This document shows positions 46,902 through 57,827 of a stretch of 64,000 nucleotides of DNA, piece by piece; the first letter of the stretch is position 1; each line of letters begins with the position of its first letter. The position numbers and the translations under genes are program-made. The DNA is from Lumnitzera littorea. Its lineage: Eukaryota; Streptophyta; Magnoliopsida; Myrtales; Combretaceae. The notes beneath the pieces were generated by a model. That model was not told where the DNA came from, did no database searches, and was given only the letters and a program-made list of their open reading frames with translations. Where the stretch lies: NCBI GenBank assembly GCA_024138015.1, contig JAMXBB010000004.1, forward strand, positions 7,895,094 through 7,959,093, given 5' to 3'.

Positions 46902-48811
46902 TGTAACACTTCAGAACTTAGGGTATTACAGCTTTTCATGTGTCACCATCAGGTAGTGACACATTAAGGTGTCTAGAACTACTGAAGTCTGTCTAAATTT
47001 ACAATATAACACAATATTATGTCAACCCACATTAATAAATCTTCATAAATAGACATGATGAATGGCATGCTGAATACTGGTCCACTGGAATATATAACAG
47101 TTTACCAACTACCAAACTGTAACATCTATAATCCCGAACAGAATTCAAGACTGAAGAAATCTCAAACATCTCCTTGATAACTCGCAACCATAAGCACAAC
47201 TGCTAACAACAATACAACCGAAGTCTCAGGTACCTCCCCACATTAGAACCAGTCAAACCACGAATCCAACTAGCCAATACACAACCATAGGAATCCACAT
47301 TTCGTTAATGCAAATGACATCACATGATCTAAGCTAAGTCCGTTGCCATTATCAAAGTAGTCCCCATCATTTGCTACCTCACATACCCACTCGTACCCTG
47401 ATCCTAAGGGCATCTAAGTCTTGCCAAAACCTGTAATTGCAACTGAAAAACGAAAGGCCCCTTAAGGGTGAACCAAACCTAACACAAAATATCACAAAGC
47501 ATTATGCAACCATAGATGTTATAGGAAGATAGATAATGCAATAAACATAGTTTGATTATCTTTCGTTTAGTCCTGCAAACAACAAAAGAATATTCATGAC
47601 CCCAACGCACATTAATTAGTGTTGGATACTGCCTAACACTCAAGTAATCAAGTAGTCAAGTAACATCCTAAATCCACCTAGATAATTTATAGGCTTTGCC
47701 AACACATTGATCCTCTTAAGGTGTGACAATTAATTAAGCCCATTTAAGCAGCTAGCCTGACAAGCACAACTAAACAACTATCCCTTATCTAGAATAGCTG
47801 CAATATTAGAACTCGATGCTACAACAATCCTAGAAACTGATAACAAGCATAAATACTAAATTTAGAACTTCACTTCGACATACCATAACTCAATCCTTAA
47901 TTTAACGTTGCAACTCAACCTTTTACTTCGTACTCTGACCACCCAAAACCAACACTTTATAATTTTCGCACATGCTCTTATTATATTCTGGCTTTTGAAA
48001 CTTAACACATACAGAGCGCATCGTCTGACTCCTTGAACTTTTGGAACTTAAAACATACACCCGGTACATCCTCTGACTTGTCTACTGACTCTCGGAAAAT
48101 TAAGTGCGCCCATGCACGCACACACAAAAAACATATGCATGCACTCAACAAACCAGCCCACATATTAGCACCAAATCACCTGCACTCACGTAGTGTACAT
48201 ATGCCCACACACAAACAGCATTCACAATAGCCACATCGCACTCCAATACACATGACTCAACACACACCAACATGCGCACAGCACACCATACACACATACA
48301 CATACATGACACGGACAGCACATACACACAGATACATACGCTATACAAAACACGCCTCCACAAATATCCAAAACACCCGCAACCACCACACATGCACAAC
48401 AACATCCACATGCAACGCAGCCACCACTACTCACCTCCCTAACCACCAACAACGACCACAATACCAACCCATCACCTTCTCTTCATTCTAAAACCGACAC
48501 CTCAACCTGGACTCTCAACAATCTTTCGTGAGGATTCAAACTTTAGGAAGAAAATGAGAGAAAGAAATAAAAGGGATACTAACTTGAAAAAGGAATGAGG
48601 GGAAGATGTATTTATTCTTGATTTTCCTTCTCATTCTTGAGGTTAAAGATCGTTTCAATGCCAAGGAAAAGAGGAAAATGTTAAAAACAAGAGAGAGAGG
48701 AGGACTGGAACGATTGAAAGGAAGAGGTGCATAATTTTCAAAAGAGTCAATTGACCATGATGCCCGGTTGATCACCTTTTTTCTTTTTAGTATGTGTAAC
48801 GGATTTTGCAT
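46902..48811 (-). mobile_element. Diverged LTR, inverted relative of 43474-45568
   Basis: The left end TGTAACACTTCAGAACTTAGG is the complement of CTAGGTTCTGAGGTGTTACA at the end of the other copy. The CA-rich tract at 48110-48430 sits at the same distance from this end as the GT-rich tract does in that copy. The far end (about 48811, ...TTTTGCA) is tentative, and no target duplication was found. Open frames in the CA-rich tract on both strands are composition artefacts. Confidence 0.5.
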
Positions 48812-48828
48812 TCACCATTTCTCATGTA

Positions 48829-49300
48829 AGACTCTTAGCGAATCTGTTCTTCAGCTTCCTCAGTGCCTTTTGCACCCTATTTGTTCGTCTGGTAATGAAT
48901 AACAACATTCCTTATTTCTGCACCCTTCTAGGTGCAAAACTACATGATTCCATCCAATCTTTATGTAACTACATGCTAGTAGAAGCTTTTCCACAATTGT
49001 GATTCCCTAGAGACAAACTTGACAAAGTTGCTTGATGAAAATACGGAGAAGGAAGATGTTCGTCACCAATCCACAACAGCCCAATTTTACTTCAAAGTTC
49101 TGCGAAACTGAAGGTAGCTGAATTCAACATTCTTCTATTGTACTTGACTGCTGAAGGTGAATTTTGATTACCCAAATGCCGTCATTGTTTCTACTCTTGG
49201 AATTCACTTCAAAGTGCAAGTCATATCCCTATTCAAACTAAACTGCACAGCTCAAAATGCTACTAAAGTCGGAGATTTTTCTGGTAATGCTAATTTTCTA
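48829..49300. repeat. Duplicated U2 downstream flank, copy 1
   Basis: Matches 61458-62160 in the same orientation, with an insertion in the latter. Shared blocks include TTCCTCARYKTGCCTTTT-type sequence near 48856/61502, TTCATCCTGTAATGGATAA-type sequence, and GGAGATTTTTCTGG near 49272/62109. Both copies lie on the 3' side of a minus-strand U2 sequence, so a unit of flank plus U2 was duplicated. Confidence 0.6.
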
Positions 49301-50140
49301 ATTGCCATATGACAAAAATCTGTACTTCACACTACTGCTACTGCAGCCCTTGAATCACTTCAGCACTCACAGCATTAACTAATGTTATTCAAAACGTCAT
49401 TACAAAGTCATTAGCAAAATTTTTCATGATTCAGATTAAGGAGGGACTACGTTAATCACGTAGGCCCTGCTCATTAAGCAGACTTAATATCAGTTGTCAC
49501 CGCAGTTCCTAGGTCATAAAATCTTCTAGATCACCCCTCTAGCTCATCCAAGTACATGTGATGTGATAGTTTATTTCAACTCCTCTTCTTGGATGTGTGA
49601 AAGCCTTATTTATTTATTTATTTATTTTTAATGATATGCACTTGGTTTTGCGCTGGAATTAGATGTTCCATTACTTTTTCTTTCATTATCTGGTTAGAGA
49701 CAAGCACCAAGGCACAGTTAGACGGCTTTGATCATGGTTTTGTAGAAATAATAATTGCCTCGCCAATCCTGCCTGATATGGCAGCCCATTGAAAAGATTT
49801 AACAAGGGACCAGTTTGTTCTGCAAACTTTTGCACAAGGCATGCCCCCAAGTTTGATTTGGATCGATATCACAGGTCCACTGGGCTCATCACTCATGGAT
49901 TTGAAGTCACTCGACTGCACTAGAGCATAAAGACGAATGGTTTGCTTTCAAGCGCATCAAGAGTGACACCTGCTGATTTCTAAAAACCGAACCGTGGAAG
50001 TTAATGCAGATAGGGTTCTTCCCCTACATACATATTTGCACAGTTCTAAAGCTATATGCTGAATTCAAGACCTTCGAGTGGGTGGATCCCTTGAGCCGAG
50101 CGACATACGTCAGAGGATCCCTCGAGCCGGGCCATATACG
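49301..50140. other. Non-coding flank between duplicated block and U2 gene
   Basis: No gene recognised. A 62-codon minus-strand frame at 49732-49920 has slightly gene-like composition but matches no family I know. CCCTCGAGCC/CCTTGAGCC-type words repeat at about 50088 and 50119. Confidence 0.35.
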
Positions 50141-50157
50141 TTAGACTAAGATTTGAT
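50141..50157 (-). terminator. Plant snRNA 3' box of the U2 gene
   Basis: On the minus strand, directly after the U2 end, the sequence is CAAATCTTAGTCTAACG. This fits the plant snRNA 3'-box consensus CA(N)3-10AGTNNAA needed for 3' end formation. The truncated copy at 62431 keeps the same element. Confidence 0.65.
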
Positions 50158-50158
50158 A

Positions 50159-50351
50159 GGGTGCGCCATGCCAAGGCTGTACTGCAACGCCAAGGCAACG
50201 CTCGACCGCCCCAATAGCAAGCTATTGTAGTGGGCACTCCCCCTAAAAAAACTAAATTAATATCATGTGAGCCGATGGCCCACGTATCAGATATTAAACT
50301 GATAAGAACAGATACTACACTTGATCTTAGCCAAAAGGCCGAGAAAGGTAT
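50159..50351 (-). ncRNA. U2: U2 spliceosomal snRNA, full length
   Basis: The minus strand reads ATACCTTTCTCGGCCTTTTG at the 5' end and GGCATGGCGCACCC at the 3' end, 193 nt, close to the usual 195-196 nt of plant U2. The branch-site pairing segment GTGTAGTATCTG is intact. So are the stem IIa region (TTATCAGTTTAATATCTG), the segment CGTGGGCCATCGGC, a T-rich Sm-site region (AGTTTTTTTAGGGGG), and the loop CAATAGCTTGCTATTGG. Role: base-pairs with the intron branch site in the spliceosome. Upstream is a USE-like element at the right distance and downstream a 3' box. A TATA box at about -30 is not evident, so expression is uncertain. Confidence 0.9.
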
Positions 50352-50416
50352 GCTTTCCTATGCACTCGAGCCTGTCTTTTCAACGTCACATCCTTTCTCC
50401 TTTCCTCCTCCATCTT

Positions 50417-50427
50417 CCACGTGGGAC
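50417..50427 (-). promoter_or_regulatory. Upstream sequence element (USE) of the U2 gene
   Basis: The minus strand reads GTCCCACGTGG, 9 of 11 matches to the plant snRNA USE RTCCCACATCG. It lies 66-76 bp upstream of the U2 start, the expected place. The matching TATA at about -30 (near 50380) is not visible; the sequence there is GTTGAAAAGAC. Confidence 0.6.
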
Positions 50428-50810
50428 TTTAAAACACTCAGAGAATTAAGACAGCTAACAGGTCTCACGCTTATTAAATTCATTCTATAAATGTATTACC
50501 CATATCAAAGCAAATTATTTGAATTCACTTCTATCGCAGTTCAGTATGGATTGGAGAATGTTAGCATACTGATGATCGGACGTGCAGTTGATTGTTACCA
50601 CCTTTGTGAAAACTTATAAACGTAAGATCATTAAAAACTGTTGAGATACATTATGAGTTTTTGTGAATTTGCAGTTTTACTAAATGGTTCCTAAAATTGG
50701 ATGTTAAGAAATTATAACATAAACTGTGAAGTTACAAATGGATTTATGAAGTCAGACATATCACACAATTCTCTCGGACTTCTTCAAGATGAGCTCTATC
50801 TTTCATCACA
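50428..50810. other. U2 upstream region, interrupted by the chromovirus
   Basis: No gene recognised. This flank would be continuous with 56761 onward if the retrotransposon and one copy of its target duplication were removed. Confidence 0.5.
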
Positions 50811-50815
50811 CGATG

Positions 50816-51336
50816 TGTTAGGGTCCCTTTTTGTAAGATACTTCTATGACAAAAAGTCATTCTTTTGTACATATTGTAACATAAGGGGGGAGAACTTTAT
50901 TATTGTATAAGATAGGGCCTTACTATTATTAGAAATTTCTATTTTTATAAAGTGGTGCCATTTCACCAGTTTTAATGTCTACTCCTGCCAGGCCCAATAA
51001 TATCCGTAAAGTGTAAGTACTCTTCTGGATTGAAGCTCTTACTCACCACGTTGGTTGATCACAACCGGCGGCACCTGTTACATACACTGTATCCCCGTAC
51101 ATACACATTGTAGTCTTGTAATACTATCGAAATTAATAAAAGTGTGTTATTCCTTTTTCCATTCAAGATTGTGTCCCTTATAATCTGTTGGCTTTCTTCC
51201 TTAGTTGTGTTGCTTATAAGTTTAGGCCTGGTTGACTAGCGTTGCGTGCAAGTTAGGCTTGCTTACTACTGTAGGGGTAGGATAGTAAGTGCTGCATGGT
51301 CTATTTGTGTGCTGACGAAAGCCTCGGACCGTGACA
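50816..51336 (+). repeat. 5' LTR of the chromovirus
   Basis: Begins TGTTAGGGTC and ends CCGTGACA, 521 bp. It contains AATTAATAAAAGTGTG (about 51131-51146), a likely poly(A)-signal region. It matches the 3' LTR along its whole length apart from indels. Confidence 0.93.
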
Positions 51337-51338
51337 GT

Positions 51339-51350
51339 TGGTATCAGAGC
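51339..51350 (+). other. Primer-binding site, initiator Met tRNA type
   Basis: TGGTATCAGAGC, complementary to the 3' end of plant initiator methionine tRNA. It sits two bases after the 5' LTR, the standard position. Confidence 0.95.
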
Positions 51351-51375
51351 CTAGGTTATTCCAGCGGGAACGACC

Positions 51376-52530
51376 ATGACACGATAAGAGGAAGTGAGCA
51401 AGAGGCTTGATAGCTTTGAAGAAATCCTCAAGGGAGTATCTAAGTAGATAAATGATTTGGTCGCATTGTCAGTAAGAGTGGCTGAAGTTGAGACCAATCA
51501 TCAGGAGATAAATGCTAAGATGATTGAGATGGCTGAGAATTTTGGTGTTACCGTGCAAACCCTCAGAGAGGAAATGCATATAACGACCGATGAGGTAAGA
51601 CAACACTTGGAGACTCAAGTAGAAGATGTGAGAAGACAAGTTGCTACTTGTGCCTCAATCGAGACTGTTGAAGAGCTACGGGCACAGATAACTATTTTAA
51701 CTCGGGCTGTAGGAAATGCTCCTATCCCTGCCCTCGTTCATGTTCCTGCTCATGCAGGACATCTAAAGATGCCTAAGCCCAAGGCATTTATTGGCGTGAG
51801 GGATGCCAAGTTGTTGGAGAACTTTCTATTTGATATAGAGCAGTACTTCGCTGTCGTGGAGACAAATGATGAGAGATCAAAGGTCACCATGGCTACAATG
51901 TACTTAACTGGTGATGCCAAACTGTGGTGGCGCACTAAATATGAGGATATCCAAAATGGCAACGCTCATGTAGATACATGGGTTGAGTTGAAGGCTGAGT
52001 TGCAAACTCAGTTTTTCCCTGAGAATGTTGAGTATAATGCCCGAAAGAAGTTGAGGGAACTTCGACAGGGTGATGACATTAGAAAGTATGTCCGTAAGTT
52101 CTCGACATTGATGTTGGACATCAAGAGCATGGCTAAAGATGATAAGCTATTCTATTTCTTGGAAGGACTGAAGCCTTATGCCAAGAATGAGTTGCAGAGG
52201 CAACGAGTTACTAACTTGACTACAGCACAAGCAGCAGCTAAGAGCTTGACTGACTACACTCATTACAATAAAGGGAAGAATGTGTCAATAGGACACAAGG
52301 GTGGAAAGTCGGTTAAGTCGGGCAAACCCAAGAGTGGGGGAGCCCCAAGTTCAAGTAGCAGCAGTAGTAATACTGGAAGGAGTCAAAGGAAACCCTTTAA
52401 CTCTCACCAGTCCGGAAAGAGTGGGGCAACCAATGGAGGTAAGAAGCCTTCATTCTCATGTTTCTTGTGTAATGGCCCACACAAAGTAGCTGAGTGTCTA
52501 CATAGGGCAGCACTCAATGCTATGCCATAA
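51376..52530 (+). pseudogene. Chromovirus gag region
   Basis: ATG at 51376 is followed in frame by stops at 51385 (TAA) and 51445 (TAG), then a 357-codon open stretch from 51457. It contains a coiled-coil-like N-terminus, the retrotransposon Gag core ('AKLWWRTKYEDI', 'ELKAELQTQFFPENV', 'KYVRKFSTLMLDI'), a Lys/Ser-rich linker, and a zinc knuckle CFLCNGPHKVAEC (CX2CX3HX4C, one residue shorter than the usual CCHC spacing). The TAA at 52528 breaks the frame before protease. Role: packaging of element RNA into virus-like particles. Confidence 0.9.
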
Positions 52531-55500
52531 AAAGTAGAGAATGCCTGCCAAGATGATGAGTCAGGGAGTGATGGAGAGGATCAACCCCAAATGGGCGCAT
52601 TGCACATGTTGTCGGCTGTTGGAAAGAGTTCCTTAGTACGACGTAAGCCTAAGAACAATAATGAGTTGATGTATGTCCAATTGAACATCAATGGCAAGAG
52701 TACCAGTGCAATGGTAGACTCCGGTACTACACATAACTTCATTGATGTGCCTAAGGCGGAAAGGTTGAGGTTAGTGCTTGCTGAGGACACTAGCCAAATT
52801 AAAGCTGTTAACTCCAAGGCTCGCCCTGTCCAAGGAGTTGCAAGAGGAGTGAAAGTGAGGGTTGGAGATTAGAGTGGAAATCTCAACTTCACAGCTGTTC
52901 CATTGGATGACTTCAGCATAGTCCTTGGAATAGATTTCTTGAGACAAGCCAGAGTTGCTCCCATGCCTGCAGCAGATTGCTTGTTATTCATGGGTGAAAA
53001 GCCTTGCTGTGTAACAGTTTAGAGGAATAAGGCAAACAATAATGGCAAGGAAGGGAAGAATATTGGGGTTATGATGTTATCAGCGCTCCAATTCAAGAAA
53101 GGCCTCAAACATCAAGAGCCAACTTTCTTGGCTTTCCTTACAGAGAAAGAGGAAGCAAGAAAGACAAAGATACCAGAGGAAATAGAGAGGGCCCTAAAGG
53201 AGTACGATTATGTGATGCCTAATAAGCTCCTTAAGGAATTACCTCCTAGAAGGTCGGTGGACCACGAGATTGAATTGATTCCTAGTGCCAAACCACCAGC
53301 CAGAGCTCCTTACAGAATGTCACCTCCCGAACTTGCAGAATTGAAGAAGCAATTGGATGAGTTGTTAGAAGCAGGCTTCATTCAATCCTCAAAAGCACCA
53401 TATGGGCCTCCTGTTCTATTTCAAAAGAAGCAGGATGGGAGTTTGAGATTATATATTGACTATCGGGCTCTAAATAAGCTGACGGTGAAGAACCATTACC
53501 CTATTCCCCTAATTACTGATTTGTTTGATCAACTGAGTGGGGTTAAATATTTTACAAAACTGGATCTTCGCTCAGGCTATCATCAGGTTCGTATTGCTGA
53601 GGGGGATGAGCCTAAAACGACGTGTGTAACCCGGTATGGCGCTTATGAGTTCTTAGTGATGCCCTTCGGTCTCATTAATGCTCCTGCAACATTTTGTATC
53701 TTAATGAATAATGTATTTCTTGAATATCTCGACAAATTTGTAGTCGTCTATCTAGACGACATTGTTGTGTATAGCAGGACATTACAGGACCATATGAAGC
53801 ACTTATGAATGGTTTTTAAGAAGCTGCAGGAGAATCATTTGTACGTGAAGCGTGAGAAATGTGCCTTTGCCCAAAAGCGCATCAACTTCCTGGGTCATGT
53901 TGTTGAAGTAGGGTGGATCCGATTGGATATAGTAAAGGTAGAAGCAATCAGGCAATGGCCAGTGCCTACGAGTGTAACGAAGTTGCAGTCCTTCCTTGGA
54001 CTCGCAAATTACTATAAAAAATTCGTTGAGGGATATTCCTGTCGAGTTACACCCCTCACAAATCTCTTGAAGAAGGACCAAGCATGGTCATGGGATGGGA
54101 TATGTTAGAGTGCCTTCGAGGAGTTGAAGTGTGTAGTGACGGAGGAGACAGTCCTTGCACTTCCTGACATTTCTAAGCCTTTTGATGTCCACACGGATGC
54201 CTCAGACATTGCATTGGGTGGAGTGTTGTTACAAGAGGGTCATCTAGTGGCATATGAGAGTAGGAAGCTGAATCAAACAGAGCGCAGGTACTTAGCCCAA
54301 GAGAAGGAGTTACTTGCAATTGTTCACTGTCTAAGGACCTGGAAACACTATTTACTAGGATCTAAGTTTCTAGTGAAGATAGATAATTCTGCTACCAGCC
54401 ATATATTGACTCAACCGAAGCTTTCAGCCAAACAAGCCAGATGGCAAGAGTTTCTTACAGAGTTTGATATGGAGATTGAGTACCGCAGTGGACGGACTAA
54501 TCAGGTAGCAAATGCATTAAGTAGGCAAGCTGATTTAGCATCCTTAGCATAGATTGCACACCAGTCGGCGAGTTAAATCTCAACTTCAATTCAAGAGCAG
54601 ATCAAGCAACACATAGGTCAAGACCTGTTGGCCAAAAATCTCAAGCAGTTGGTTAAAGAAGGGAAGATGCGCAGATTTTGGGTAGAAGGCAATCTCATTT
54701 ACACAAAGGGGCGCCGATTGTATGTCTCGAAGGCGGGCAACTTGAAAAGGGCACTCATGAGAGAGTGCCATGATACTTTGTGGGCTGGACATCCAGGCTA
54801 GCAAAGGACATAGAGCTTGTTGAAGTAGGGCTATTACTGGCCGGATATGAAGGAGGATGTGATGACTTATACAAAGACTTGCTTAACCTGCCAGCAGGAC
54901 AAAGTTGAGAGACAGAAGGTAGCAAGCCTCTCGGAGCCACTTCCAGTGCCCTCTCGCCCATGGGAGAGCGTCTCCATGGACTTTATCACTTCCCTACCAA
55001 AAGTAGGGGAGCACTCATCTGTTTTTGTTGTTGTTGACAGGTTTTCTAAGTATGCCACCTTCATTCCTACCACGAAGAGTTCAAGCGCAAAAGAGACAGC
55101 CCAGCTTTTCTTCAAGCATGTGGTAAAATTTTGGGGTGTACCCCAAAATATTGTGAGTGATAGGGACGCCAGGTTTACAGGGAAGTTTTGGACAGAGTTG
55201 TTCCAACTCTTGGGGTTTGAGCTGAACATGACCTCCAGTTACCATCCGCAGAGTGACAAACAGACAGAGAGATTCAATGGGTTGTTGGAGGAATACCTTC
55301 GACACTTTGTCAGTGCCAACCAGAAGAATTGGGTTGACTTGCTGGATATCGCTCAGTTCTGTTTCAACATCCAGCGGAGCTCTTCCTCTAACAAGAGCCC
55401 TATAGAGATCATTACGGGTCAGCAACTACTGTTACCCCACACAATGGCAGCACCATATACCGGGAGATGCCCAAGAGCCTATCAGTTCATCAGGGATTGG

Positions 55501-56088
55501 AAGCAGAGTTCAGAAGTAGCAAAATCGTACCTTGAAAAGGCTTCCAAGAGAATGAAGAAATGGGTAGATCAGAATCGCCGACCTAGAGAATTCAATGTTG
55601 GAGATAAGGTCTTCATAAAGCTTCTTCCAGAACAGGTCAGATCATTGAGAAACAAGGACAGAAGATTGATCCAAAGGTATATTGGTCCAGTTCCTATCAT
55701 ATCGAAGATTGGAAGAGTAGCTTACAAGGTCGAGCCTTCTGCGTGGTTGAAGGTCCATCCAATTTTTCATATCAGCGTCTTGAAGCCATATTATCCAGAC
55801 ATGGAAGACCCATCTCGCAATGTGTCCAAGCAGTCACACGTCAAGATCAAGTTCAACCTAAGTCAAGCCGTGGAAGACATCCTTGCAGAGCGAAAAGTCA
55901 GAGATCCCTCCACTGGAGAAGATCATAAAGAATATTTGGTCAAGTGGAGAGATAGAGGAGAAGAAGATACAAGCTGGGAGACTAAAGAAGATCTGAAGCC
56001 CTTATCCGAGAGAAAGTCAGCCTTGCTAGCCAAAAGACCTTCGCCACCAGATCCAAGCTCTAGTATATATTGCCGAGGACGTCAATAG
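52531..56088 (+). pseudogene. Chromovirus pol region: protease, RT, RNase H, integrase, chromodomain
   Basis: Same frame as gag. The protease has active-site DSG at 52717. RT has 'KLDLRSGYHQVRI', 'VMPFGLINAPATF' and YLDD at 53749. RNase H has 'HTDASDIALGGVLLQ' near 54190. The integrase zinc region spans about 54760-54895. The catalytic triad is D (54979, 'MDFITSLP'), D ('VSDRDARF') and E ('QTERFN'), with D-E spacing of 35. A chromodomain follows at about 55870-56010 ('EYLVKWRDRGEEDTSWE'). In-frame stops are at 52870, 53020, 53806, 54106, 54550, 54574, 54799, 54811 and 54826; none are in the open 413-codon integrase-chromodomain stretch 54847-56088. All catalytic residues seen are intact, but the stops should prevent a full polyprotein. 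Confidence 0.93.
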
Positions 56089-56105
56089 AATTAAGTAGGG
56101 GCGGA

Positions 56106-56755
56106 TGTTAAGGTCTCTTTTTGTAAGATACTTTTATGACAAGGGGCCATTCTTTTTGTATATATTGTAACATAAGGGGGAGGGGGGGGGGGGGTACTTT
56201 ATTATTGTATAAGATAGGGCTTCACTATTATTAGAAATTTCCACTTTTAGAAAGCAGTGCCATTTCACCAGTTTTAATGTCTACTCCTGCCAGGCCTAAT
56301 AATGTCTGTAAAGCTCTTTACGGGGGTGTGAGTAATCTTCTAGATTGAAGCTCTTACTCACCACGTTGGTTGATCACGACCGGCCTACTCCCGCCAGGCC
56401 TAATAATGTCTGTAAAGCTCTTTACGGGGGTATGAGTAATCTTCTAGATTGAAGCTCTTACTCACCACGTTGGTTGATCACGACCGGCGGCACCTGTTAC
56501 ATACACTGTAGCCCCGTGCACGCACATTTTAGCCTTGTAATACTGTCGAAATTAATAAAAGTGTGCTATTCCTTTTTCCATTCGAGATTGTGTCCCTTAT
56601 AATCCGTTGGCTTTCTTCCTTGGTTGTGTTGCTTACAGGTTTAGGCCTGGTTGGCTAATGTTGTATGCGAGTTAAGCTTGCTTACTACTGCAGGGGTAGG
56701 ATAGTAGGCGCCGCACGGTCTATTTGTGTGCTGACGAAAGCCTCGGACCGTGACA
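56106..56755 (+). repeat. 3' LTR of the chromovirus with internal 104-bp duplication
   Basis: Begins TGTTAAGGTC after a purine-rich AGTAGGGGCGGA and ends CCGTGACA, 650 bp. It is longer than the 5' LTR because 56281-56384 is repeated at 56385-56488 (CTACTCCYGCCAGGCCTAAT at each start). A G run near 56180 and a short insertion (GCTCTTTACGGGGG) account for the rest. Confidence 0.93.
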
Positions 56756-56760
56756 CGATG

Positions 56761-57827
56761 CATAATAGCCATATATTCTGTACTTGTATCGATGCTGAAT
56801 TACCAGGGTATGGCATCTTATTCCTTCAAAGTGGACTCCAGAAAGGAGATTCAGTATCTTTTAATTTCATTTTAGCAAACAGAGGCGTTTTCTCACCTTA
56901 TGTGAAGATACGGAGAAGGAGCGCCAGGACATTCATAGAAAATCTTTACAATGAATACTTGCTTTGGGTTCGTATCGAAAAATTCTGTGTAACAAAGACA
57001 TCTTCCGACAGAAAATTGAAGCAATAATCCTAGATCTTTTCTGAATTTCTCGATTCAAAACCAGTCGCAAGGCTCAAATTTCTTTTGCTTTGTACAGAAT
57101 TTAAACTAAAATCGGCTTGGTGCACCAATGCCGGGCTGTATGTGCTATCTAAAAATTACTTGACAAGTGACCCTCAACTTGGAGAAAGTCAAAATTGATA
57201 CATGACTCATCATGACGACGATGCAGAGACATTAAAACAAGATAAGTAATGGTGAGAGGTTTGGCAGGCTGCACCAAGTAGAAAGCGTAGGCATTCGATT
57301 TTTGCCCTTAGTAGTTTTAAAAAATAGGGTCCTAACTTAAAAATAATAAATAATTAAAAAATAATGAAAATACAAAAAAATAAGGAAAAGAAAAATTATA
57401 AAGATTTTTTAGGGAGTAAATCATTTTAGAGATGAATAGCTTTAGTTTTAACTTAATTCACATAATTATTTTAGAGGGTCGCGTATTTTAAGTACAATTC
57501 GATTATACTAAAAATCAAAACACAAGTTAATGATCTAATAGATAAACATTAGAGCATTGGCATTGGAATAACTTAAAGTCACGATTCGAATCTCACTAGG
57601 CACAGATGTGCTTTTTATTTTTCAATCTAATGTGATAAAGATTTTTTAGATTCATATTTAATTTGATTTTTATCAAATCAGATTTGAATCGATATAAGAG
57701 ATTCAAATTTAGTTTGATTTCTATTAAATTAGATATGAATTGATTTTAAATTTCTATTAAATTAGGATTTTATATGATTTAAGATTGATTTGTTTTTTAG
57801 CTATATATATACGATTTCCTCCCATGC
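56761..57827. other. Flank to the right of the chromovirus
   Basis: An 89-codon frame starting at ATG 56758 (inside the target duplication) runs to 57027; its composition is gene-like but it resembles nothing I know. A tRNA B-box-like ATTCGAATCTC at 57583-57593 suggests a SINE remnant at about 57550-57660. Otherwise nothing is recognised. Confidence 0.35.

Larger units (their letters stand above)
50811..56760 (+). mobile_element. Ty3/gypsy chromovirus, structurally complete, coding-dead
   Basis: Perfect 5-bp target duplication CGATG (50811-50815 and 56756-56760). 5' LTR 50816-51336, primer-binding site 51339-51350, one gag-pol frame 51376-56088, polypurine tract before 56106, 3' LTR 56106-56755. 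Domain order is Gag, protease, RT, RNase H, integrase, chromodomain, which defines chromoviruses. Twelve premature stops and no frameshift interrupt the frame. The LTRs differ by several percent, mostly transitions, and by a 104-bp duplication in the 3' LTR, so insertion was not recent. It sits about 465 bp upstream of the U2 gene. Confidence 0.95.

Noticed and set aside
48033..48491. Thr/His-rich and Cys/Val-rich frames on both strands
   Set aside because: Both follow from the CA-repeat composition of the tract.
49732..49920. Minus-strand 62-codon frame near the U2 gene
   Set aside because: Short, unrecognised, and inside the flank of a non-coding RNA gene.
56758..57027. 89-codon frame to the right of the chromovirus
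   Set aside because: Its ATG is formed by the target-site duplication, and the reconstructed pre-insertion site has stops in this frame; no known homology.
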